A model generated the notes under the pieces. The model was not told the DNA's origin. It saw only the letters and a program-made list of their open reading frames with translations, and did no database searches. From positions 1-5,937 of the forward strand of contig JADCGM010000151.1 in the NCBI GenBank assembly GCA_020249025.1: DNA of 5,937 bases, read 5' to 3'. This document shows positions 1 through 5,937 of the stretch, piece after piece. This DNA comes from Alphaproteobacteria bacterium. Lineage in GTDB: Bacteria; Pseudomonadota; Alphaproteobacteria; Sphingomonadales; Sphingomonadaceae. How positions within the stretch are numbered: the first letter of the stretch is position 1; each line of letters begins with the position of its first letter. Made by a program: the position numbers and the translations under genes.

Positions 1-3000
1 CGTCCGCATGGACATCAACAACATGCCGGACGTCAGCGTGCCGTTCGTGTCGGTGTCGGTGGTCCAACCGGGCGCCGCGCCGACCGAGATGGAAACGCAG
101 GTCACGCAGCGCATCGAGGCCGCGGTCCGCGGCGTCTCGGGCGTCGACGAGATCTCGTCGTTCGTCCAGGAAGGGTCGAGCAACACCAACGTCCAGTTCG
201 ACATCGGCGTGCCGGTCGACCGCGCGCTGAATGACGTGCGCAACGCAGTCTCGCAGATCCGGTCCGACCTGCCCGACGGCATCCTCGAGCCGCAGGTGAC
301 GCGCATCGACATCGAGGGCGGCCCGATCGCCTACATGTCGGTGCAGTCGACCGACATGTCGCTCGAAGAGCTGAGCTGGTACGTCGACAACACCGTCGCC
401 AAGCGCCTGCTTGGCATTTCGGGCATGGCCAATGTGCGTCGCGCCGGCGGCGTCGACCGCGAGATCCGCATCGTTCTCGATCCCGTGAAGATGCAGGCGC
501 AGGGCATCACCGCCGCGCAGGTCAACCAGCAGCTCCGCCTCGTCAACGTCAACGCGACGGGCGGGCGGGCCGAGGTCGCCGGCTCAGAACAGTCGGTCCG
601 CGTGCTCGGCAACTCGCGCAACGCCTACACGCTCGGCCAGACGCAGATCTCGGTCGGCGGCGGCCGCACCGTGCGCCTCGCCGACATCGCGACCGTCACC
701 GACAGCTACGCCGAGCAGCGCTCGCTGGCGAAGATGAACGGCCGTCAGGTGCTGAGCTTCGGCGTCGAGAAGGCCAAGGGCGCCTCCGACGTCGCCGTCT
801 ACGACGAGATGCAGAAGGTGCTGAAGCAGCTCGAGGCGGAGAACCCGAAGGTCAAGTTCACCGAGCTGTTCACGACCGTCAATTACACCAAGGACGAATA
901 CAAGTCGGCGCTGGCCGCGATGATCGAGGGCGCGATGCTCGCGGTTCTCGTCGTGTGGCTGTTCCTGCGCGACTTCCGTGCGACGATCATCTCGGCGATC
1001 GCAATCCCGCTGTCGGCGATCCCGGCCTTCTGGTTCATGGACATGATGGGGTTCACGCTGAACACCATCAGTCTGCTGGCGCTGAGCCTTGTCGCGGGCG
1101 TGCTCGTCGACGATGCGATCGTGGAGATCGAGAACATCGTCCGGCACATGCGCATGGGCAAATCCGCCTATCAGGCGTCGATCGATGCGGCGGACGAGAT
1201 CGGCCTCGCCGTCGTCGCGACGACCTTCTCGATCGTCGCGGTGTTCCTCCCAGTCGGCGTGATGCCGGGCGTGTCCGGGCAGTTCTTCAAGCAATTCGGC
1301 CTGACGGTCGTGGTCGCGGTGCTGATGTCGCTTGCGGTCGCGCGATTGATCACACCCATGATGGCGGCCTACTTCCTGAAATCGCACGGCGTCGCCGCGC
1401 ACGGCGAGGGCAAGTGGATGGACGCCTATATGAAGGTGCTCCGCTGGTCGCTCGACCGGTCGAAGGCCGACGCCGTCCGCAACGATCCGGCGAGCGGCCG
1501 CGCCAAGCGCCTGTTCGCGTGGACGCGGGACCGCCGCTGGTGGATGATGGGCGTGGGCGCGGCCTCGTTCGGCCTGACGCTTCTCGCCTACATTACTCTG
1601 CCGAGCGCGTTCCAGCCGACGATCGACCAGGACTACAGCCAGGTCAGCATCAACCTGACCCCGGGCTCGACGCTCGCGCAGACCGAAAAGGTCGTCGACA
1701 AGGCGGTCGGCATCCTGCTCGACCAGCAGGAGGTCGGCGAGGCGTTCGCGGACGTCAACGTCGGCGAGGCAACCATCTACCTGCGCCTGCGCGACGACCG
1801 GGCGCGGTCGAGCATCGACTTCGAGCGCGGCACCCAGCCGCTGCTCGCCCAGATCCCCGACGCGCGCATCAACTTCCAGTCGCAACAGGGCGGCGGGCCG
1901 GCCAACCGTGACATCGTGCTGATGTTTGCGGGCGACGACCCCGACCAGCTCTACCAGACGGCGCTGAAGATGGTGTCGGAGATGCAGGGCGTGTCGACGA
2001 TCCGCGGCCCGCGGATCGAGGGCGACCTGCGCCGTCCGGAGATCCTCATCAAGCCGCGCTTCGATCTCGCCGCGGACCTCGGCGTGACGACGCAGGCGCT
2101 GAGCCAGACGATCCGCATCGCGACGATCGGTGACATCGACCAGAACGTCGCCAAGTTCTCGCTCGCCGACCGCCAGATCCCGATCCGCGTGGTCATCGAC
2201 CAGGCGGCGCGGCAGGACATCGGCGTGATCGAGAACCTGCCGGTGCCGACCGTCAACGGCGGCTCGGTGCCGCTGAAGGTCGTGGCCGACATCGGCCTCG
2301 GCTCCGGCCCGACCATCCTGCGCCGCTTCAACCAGAAGCGCCGCATCGTCATCTCGGCCGACCTCGCGCCGGGCAAGGTGACGAGCGACGCGATGAAGCA
2401 GATCGACGCGCTGCCGACGATGAAGGCGCTGCCGACCGGCGTCGAGAAGGTGCGCTTCGGCCAGCAGAAGATGCAGCAGGAGATGGTCAGCAACTTCATG
2501 ATGGCCGTTGTCTCGGGCGTGCTGCTGGTGTTCGCGGTGCTGGTGCTGCTCTATCGCCGCTTCCTGCCGCCGTTCGTGAACATGGGCTCGCTGCTGCTCG
2601 CCCCGCTCGGCGGCGCGATCGCCTTGCACCTGACCGGCAACGTGCTGTCGATGCCGGTGTTCATCGGCATCCTCATGCTGCTCGGCATCGTCGCCAAGAA
2701 CTCGATCCTGCTCATCGACTTCGCGCTGGAGGAGATGCAGAAGGGGGTCGAGAAGACGGTGGCGATCGTCGATGCCGGCCACAAGCGCGCCCAGCCGATC
2801 GTGATGACCACGGTCGCCATGGCCGCGGGCATGCTGCCGACCGCGCTGGCGCTGACCGGCGACGCCGCCTGGCGCGCGCCGATGGGCGTGACCGTGATCG
2901 GCGGTCTCATCCTGTCGACGCTGCTCACCCTGCTCATCGTGCCGGCGGCCTTCAGCCTTGCCGACGACGTCGAGCGCTGGCTGGCGCCGCGGTTCGGCAA

Positions 3001-3055
3001 GCTGCTGACCTATCGTCCGGGTCAGGACAAGCCGGCACCGCAGCCCGCGGAATGA
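1..3055 (+). CDS. RND (HAE-1/AcrB-type) multidrug efflux permease subunit, 5' end outside window
   Basis: This is the inner-membrane, proton-driven pump of a tripartite efflux system. Family members take substrates from the periplasm or outer leaflet and pass them, via a periplasmic adaptor and an outer-membrane channel, out of the cell. The frame is open to the left edge. The first ATG (base 8) is internal, because the first AcrB membrane helix is missing and family landmarks fall about 40 residues early. Counting from that ATG, 1015 residues are visible: porter domain 1-300; helices TM2-TM6 about 303-458; TM7 about 513-530; second porter domain about 540-825; TM8-TM12 about 829-985. The proton-relay pair sits in TM4 as VDDA (D368, D369, matching AcrB D407/D408). 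The TM10 lysine is K897 in VAKNS (matching K940). The double Asp argues for a drug exporter, not a metal (CusA/CzcA) pump. The adaptor gene is not in the window and would be expected upstream. Substrate is unknown. Confidence 0.95.
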   Translation, partial: VRMDINNMPDVSVPFVSVSVVQPGAAPTEMETQVTQRIEAAVRGVSGVDEISSFVQEGSSNTNVQFDIGVPVDRALNDVRNAVSQIRSDLPDGILEPQVTRIDIEGGPIAYMSVQSTDMSLEELSWYVDNTVAKRLLGISGMANVRRAGGVDREIRIVLDPVKMQAQGITAAQVNQQLRLVNVNATGGRAEVAGSEQSVRVLGNSRNAYTLGQTQISVGGGRTVRLADIATVTDSYAEQRSLAKMNGRQVLSFGVEKAKGASDVAVYDEMQKVLKQLEAENPKVKFTELFTTVNYTKDEYKSALAAMIEGAMLAVLVVWLFLRDFRATIISAIAIPLSAIPAFWFMDMMGFTLNTISLLALSLVAGVLVDDAIVEIENIVRHMRMGKSAYQASIDAADEIGLAVVATTFSIVAVFLPVGVMPGVSGQFFKQFGLTVVVAVLMSLAVARLITPMMAAYFLKSHGVAAHGEGKWMDAYMKVLRWSLDRSKADAVRNDPASGRAKRLFAWTRDRRWWMMGVGAASFGLTLLAYITLPSAFQPTIDQDYSQVSINLTPGSTLAQTEKVVDKAVGILLDQQEVGEAFADVNVGEATIYLRLRDDRARSSIDFERGTQPLLAQIPDARINFQSQQGGGPANRDIVLMFAGDDPDQLYQTALKMVSEMQGVSTIRGPRIEGDLRRPEILIKPRFDLAADLGVTTQALSQTIRIATIGDIDQNVAKFSLADRQIPIRVVIDQAARQDIGVIENLPVPTVNGGSVPLKVVADIGLGSGPTILRRFNQKRRIVISADLAPGKVTSDAMKQIDALPTMKALPTGVEKVRFGQQKMQQEMVSNFMMAVVSGVLLVFAVLVLLYRRFLPPFVNMGSLLLAPLGGAIALHLTGNVLSMPVFIGILMLLGIVAKNSILLIDFALEEMQKGVEKTVAIVDAGHKRAQPIVMTTVAMAAGMLPTALALTGDAAWRAPMGVTVIGGLILSTLLTLLIVPAAFSLADDVERWLAPRFGKLLTYRPGQDKPAPQPAE

Positions 3056-3070
3056 GTTGGATGCCGGGTG
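3056..3070 (+). promoter_or_regulatory. Short intergenic gap with weak ribosome site and GTG start of the DUF445 gene
   Basis: Only 12 bases separate the permease TGA (3053-3055) from the GTG at 3068. The only Shine-Dalgarno-like element is a GGA core at 3059-3061, six bases before the GTG. There is no room for an independent promoter. Translation of the DUF445 gene therefore probably depends on ribosomes finishing the permease or on re-initiation. This is an inference from spacing. Confidence 0.45.
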
Positions 3071-4315
3071 AGGTTCGATAGGCGCGACCCGGAGGCCGAC
3101 CCGGCCCGCGGCATGAAGCTGTTCGCGACGGGGCTGCTCGTCGCGATGGCGGCGGTGTTCATCGTCGCCCGGCGCTACGACGACGTCTACCCCTGGCTCG
3201 GCTACGTCCGCGCCTTCGCCGAGGCGGCGATGGTCGGCGGACTCGCCGACTGGTTCGCAGTGACGGCGCTGTTCCGCCACCCGCTCGGCGTCCCGATCCC
3301 GCACACGGCGATCATCCCGAAGAACAAGGATCGCATCGGCGACAACCTCGCGACGTTCCTGCGCCAGAACTTCCTGACGCCGCGGATCGTGGCGCGGCGG
3401 CTGGAATCGGTCGACATGGCCGCCGCCGCCGGGCGCTGGCTGTCGGCGCCCGCCACCGACGGGCGGATGCGGCGCAGCTTCGGCCGGCTGCTCACCCAGC
3501 TCATCGAGGCGCTCGATTCCGAGGCCATCGGCGGCATGATCCGCTCGGCCGCCGCGTCGCGGCTGAAAACGATGGAGGCGGCGCCGATGCTGGCGACCGC
3601 GCTCGAGGGTGCCATCGCCAACAACCGCCACGAGCCGCTCATCGACGCCGCGATCCAGTGGGCGAACCGCGCGCTCGAGGCCAATGAGTATATGATCCGC
3701 GACGCGGTGCGCGAGCGCACCGCCTGGCTGCTGCGCGTCGCCAGCCTCGACGAGACCATCGCCGACCGTATCATCGATGCGATCCGCGGCGTGCTGTCCG
3801 AGGTCGCGGTCGACCCGACCCATCCGATGCGGCGGCGGATCACCCAGGGCCTCGTCGATTTCGCCTTCGACATGCGCCACCTGCCCGAGACGCGGGCGCG
3901 GGTGGAGGCGATCAAGAACGAGCTGATCGAGAACCCGGAGCTCGCGCGCTATCTCGACGGGCTATGGACCAGCGTGCGCGACTGGCTGCTGCGCGCGGCG
4001 GCCGACCCCGAGGCGGCGCTCGCCGGCAAGCTCGGCAAGACCGCACGCCAGCTCGGCGAAACGCTGCTCGCCGATCCGAAGCTGCGCGCCTCGGTCAATC
4101 TGCAGGCACGCCGTGCGCTCGTCGGGCTGGTCGCCGAATATGGCGACGAGATCGTCCGGCTCGTCTCCGACACCATCCGCGGCTGGGATGCGAGCACGGT
4201 CACCGACCGCATCGAGACAGCGGTCGGGCGCGACCTTCAGTACATCCGCATCAACGGCACGCTGATCGGCGGCCTCATCGGCCTGCTGATCCACACCGTT
4301 TCGGACCTGCTCTAG
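3068..4315 (+). CDS. DUF445 (YjiN-type) inner-membrane protein of unknown function
   Basis: This complete 415-residue protein belongs to the DUF445 family, whose biochemical role is not established. Evidence for the family: an N-terminal hydrophobic helix (about 17-34); a second hydrophobic stretch carrying the conserved GGLADWFAVTALFRHPLG block (57-74); the following conserved IPHTAIIPKNKDRIG segment (77-91); a long, charged, mostly helical middle region (about 95-390); and a C-terminal hydrophobic helix with RINGTLIGGLIGLLIH (394-409). The layout suggests a membrane-anchored protein with a large soluble helical domain. The start is GTG at 3068, the first start codon in frame after the upstream stop. 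An alternative ATG at 3113 (residue 16) would begin almost directly at the membrane helix and has a GGAGG 17 bases upstream, which is too far to be a normal ribosome site, so GTG is preferred. The gene follows the RND permease by 12 bases in the same frame, so co-transcription is likely. Its stop codon overlaps that of the convergent glycosyltransferase gene. Confidence 0.93.
   Translation: MRFDRRDPEADPARGMKLFATGLLVAMAAVFIVARRYDDVYPWLGYVRAFAEAAMVGGLADWFAVTALFRHPLGVPIPHTAIIPKNKDRIGDNLATFLRQNFLTPRIVARRLESVDMAAAAGRWLSAPATDGRMRRSFGRLLTQLIEALDSEAIGGMIRSAAASRLKTMEAAPMLATALEGAIANNRHEPLIDAAIQWANRALEANEYMIRDAVRERTAWLLRVASLDETIADRIIDAIRGVLSEVAVDPTHPMRRRITQGLVDFAFDMRHLPETRARVEAIKNELIENPELARYLDGLWTSVRDWLLRAAADPEAALAGKLGKTARQLGETLLADPKLRASVNLQARRALVGLVAEYGDEIVRLVSDTIRGWDASTVTDRIETAVGRDLQYIRINGTLIGGLIGLLIHTVSDLL
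4312..4315. other. Overlapping convergent stop codons in a CTAG palindrome
   Basis: The plus-strand DUF445 gene stops with TAG at 4313-4315. The minus-strand glycosyltransferase gene stops with TAG read from 4314 down to 4312. Both stops lie in the self-complementary tetramer CTAG. The coding regions therefore meet with a two-base overlap and no spacer, so any transcription terminator for either gene must lie within the coding sequence of the other. Confidence 0.9.
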
Positions 4316-5937
4316 GCGGCGTCTACGGCGCGGCGGTGGCGGCGCGCCGGCACCACCCGCGTGCGCGGCGGCAGCTTGGGTTCGGGCGGGGCTGCTGCCG
4401 CCGCCGGCATCGGGAACGCGCGCATGTCGGCGTCGATCACGCGGCGCAGCAGCTCACGCGCGACGCTGAACGCCGACGGGCGCTGCTCCATCCGCACGAT
4501 ACCGGGCGAGTTGAACAGCTCGACGATGAGCGCGTCGCGCTGGACGTCGGAGGTGAAGTCGAAGGCGAGGCCGAGGCGCGCGCCGGCGCGGGCGACATGC
4601 GCGGGCACCTGACCGACGCCGGGCAGGCGGACGACAACCGCATCGCCCACCGCGAACGTCGGCGCCGATTCCGGCGTGTCGATGCCGAGCCCCGATAGCG
4701 AGATGTCGCCCCGCACGGTCGTGAAGCTGGGGCCGCCGGCGCGTGGCGTGACGACCGCCATGTCCCACAGCGGAAAGCGCTCCTCGGCGCGCCGCACCGG
4801 CTTTTGCAGGCACATCATCGCGACGAGTACGAGGACGAGCAGGTTGAAGGCGGCCCAGGTCGCGATCGGGGCGAGGTGGATTCCGTGATCGAGCACCCGC
4901 CAGTCGGGCACGACGTTGATCAACAGCCCGAGAAGGTTGGCCGCGATCAGCAGGTTGGCGGCGGCGAACACCAGCGTCTCGCGCCCGGTGCCGGCGGCGT
5001 TGCCCTTGGGCGTGACCTTGAAGGTCAGCTCGCGCGGGCGCACCAGCGTCTGCAGCACGACCGGCAGCAGGCGGATGCTCTGGAACACCGACAGCACCAT
5101 CGCCGCCGGCCAGTAGTAGCGGCCCGGCGCCAGCGTCGCGATGCCGCCGAGGATCGCCACCACCATCGGCAGCACATGCAGAACGACATCGGCGGCGCTG
5201 ACGTTGACCATGCCGGGGATGCCGGTGAGCAGCATCAGCGCCGGCAGCGTCACCGAGGCAACGGCGAGCAGGCTCTGCGAGATCCACGAGGTCGGCAAGA
5301 ACAGCAGGCGGTGAACGAAGCGCAGACCGGGGCCGAGCGGGCCTTCCTTCAGGTGCAGGATCTGCATCGCGCCCTGCGCCCAGCGCTGGCGCTGGATGAA
5401 GAAGGCGGTGACGGATTCAGGCGCGAGGCCGTGCGCCAGCGGCTCGTTGAGATAGCGGGTGATATAGCCCTGCCGTAGCCCGGCGAGCGTCAGCAGCATG
5501 TCCTCGGTGATCGAGCCTTCGGGAAGGCCGCCGCCGATCGCCTCGAACAGCGCCCGCCGCGTGACCGAATTGGAGCCGCAGCAGAACGCCCCGTCCCAGC
5601 CGTCGCGGCCGGGCATGATCGCCTCGAAGAAGAAGCGCTGGTCGTCGGGCAGCTCGCGGCGCAGCGACAGGTTCGATTGCAGCGGATCGTGGTTGAAGAA
5701 GGCGTGCGGGACCTGGACGATGCCGATCTTCGGATCCTCGAAGAAGCCCATCGTCCGCATCAGAAATTCGCGCTTGGGCACGAAATCGGCGTCGAGCACC
5801 ATGACGAAGGGCGCGGTCGTCACGCCCAGCGCATGATTGATGTTGCCGGCCTTGGCGCCGCGGTTGTGGGGGCGGGTGATGTAGCCGACGCCCTTGGCCG
5901 CGCAGTAATCGCGCAGCCACGGCCGGCGACCGTCGTC
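4312..5937 (-). CDS. BcsA-type, c-di-GMP-regulated family-2 glycosyltransferase (cellulose synthase catalytic subunit-like), 5' end outside window
   Basis: This is a processive inner-membrane synthase that would polymerise a sugar nucleotide (UDP-glucose in true BcsA) and extrude the glycan. The frame is open to the right edge. The GTG at 5823 is internal, since the 38 codons before it encode conserved sequence starting with DDG. Counting from the edge, 541 residues are visible. GT-A catalytic motifs: DDG (1-3), KAGNIN (29-34), DAD (49-51), FCCGS (118-122), TED (144-146) and QRQRW (182-186). Then come membrane helices (about 211-243, 249-270, 320-343, 352-378), with the gating-loop motif FKVTPKG (306-312) between them. 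The PilZ domain (about 379-487) carries RxxxR (R383, R387) and DISLSG (411-416), the c-di-GMP-binding signature. A short Ala/Pro/Arg-rich tail ends the protein. The 97-residue spacing from DAD to the TED Asp matches BcsA. Two acceptor-site positions differ from typical cellulose synthases (DADF for DADH, FCCG for FFCG), so product identity is uncertain. No bcsB follows. Any partner genes would lie upstream, outside the window. Confidence 0.92.
   Translation of the reverse strand, partial: DDGRRPWLRDYCAAKGVGYITRPHNRGAKAGNINHALGVTTAPFVMVLDADFVPKREFLMRTMGFFEDPKIGIVQVPHAFFNHDPLQSNLSLRRELPDDQRFFFEAIMPGRDGWDGAFCCGSNSVTRRALFEAIGGGLPEGSITEDMLLTLAGLRQGYITRYLNEPLAHGLAPESVTAFFIQRQRWAQGAMQILHLKEGPLGPGLRFVHRLLFLPTSWISQSLLAVASVTLPALMLLTGIPGMVNVSAADVVLHVLPMVVAILGGIATLAPGRYYWPAAMVLSVFQSIRLLPVVLQTLVRPRELTFKVTPKGNAAGTGRETLVFAAANLLIAANLLGLLINVVPDWRVLDHGIHLAPIATWAAFNLLVLVLVAMMCLQKPVRRAEERFPLWDMAVVTPRAGGPSFTTVRGDISLSGLGIDTPESAPTFAVGDAVVVRLPGVGQVPAHVARAGARLGLAFDFTSDVQRDALIVELFNSPGIVRMEQRPSAFSVARELLRRVIDADMRAFPMPAAAAAPPEPKLPPRTRVVPARRHRRAVDAA

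Noticed and set aside
8..10. ATG as the true start of the RND permease.
   Set aside because: Starting here would remove the first membrane helix. The frame is open to the left edge, and landmark residues sit about 40 positions earlier than in AcrB.
955..1911. A 318-codon open frame on the plus strand in another frame inside the permease gene.
   Set aside because: Its Arg/Gly/Pro/Ala-rich translation has no domain, and the overlapping permease frame is conserved throughout.
584..3880. A 1098-codon open frame on the minus strand, antisense to the permease and the DUF445 gene.
   Set aside because: It crosses two well-supported genes and its translation is a low-complexity mix of Arg, His, Asp, Gln and Glu with no recognisable domain. 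Such stop-free antisense frames arise from strong G/C third-position bias.
4335..4357. Imperfect hairpin (GGTGG pairing with CCACC, interrupted inner stem) just after the DUF445 stop, considered as a terminator.
   Set aside because: The inner stem has two mismatches, no T-run follows, and it lies in the Arg-rich tail codons of the glycosyltransferase, where GC-rich chance pairing is expected.
4804..5478. A 224-codon plus-strand open frame antisense to the glycosyltransferase.
   Set aside because: His/Gln/Arg/Asp-rich shadow translation opposite conserved catalytic and PilZ sequence, with no ribosome site or family resemblance.
5821..5823. GTG as the true start of the glycosyltransferase.
   Set aside because: The frame stays open to the window edge, and the 38 upstream codons encode the conserved DDG and KAGNIN segments of the catalytic domain, so the real start is outside.

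Overview
The window is wholly protein-coding, high-GC bacterial DNA (about two thirds G+C by eye) with three long genes and almost no intergenic space. The codon bias (strong C/G third positions, stop-free shadow frames) and the style of all three proteins suggest an alphaproteobacterium, probably a sphingomonad. That placement is an inference from protein resemblance. No rRNA, tRNA or other taxonomic marker is present.

Layout: (1) From the left edge to 3055, plus strand, lies an inner-membrane RND (HAE-1/AcrB-type) efflux permease. About 40 N-terminal residues (start codon and first membrane helix) lie outside the window. (2) At 3068-4315, plus strand, 12 bases after the permease stop, lies a complete DUF445 (YjiN-type) membrane protein starting at GTG. 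The two are probably co-transcribed. (3) From the right edge down to 4312, minus strand, lies the C-terminal 541 residues of a BcsA-type, c-di-GMP-responsive family-2 glycosyltransferase (cellulose-synthase-like). Its visible part begins exactly at the conserved Asp-Asp-Gly of the catalytic domain.

The DUF445 gene and the glycosyltransferase gene converge, and their TAG stop codons overlap inside one CTAG palindrome at 4312-4315. All three proteins belong to the inner membrane or envelope, but the window shows no direct functional link between the efflux/DUF445 unit and the polysaccharide synthase.

No RNA genes, mobile elements, CRISPR arrays, tandem repeats or convincing promoters or terminators were seen, and no gene-free stretch exceeds 12 bases. 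I do not see a clearly new system. The most interesting points are sequence departures inside known families: non-canonical acceptor-site residues in the synthase, a shortened drug-pocket loop in the RND pump, and the overlapping convergent stops.
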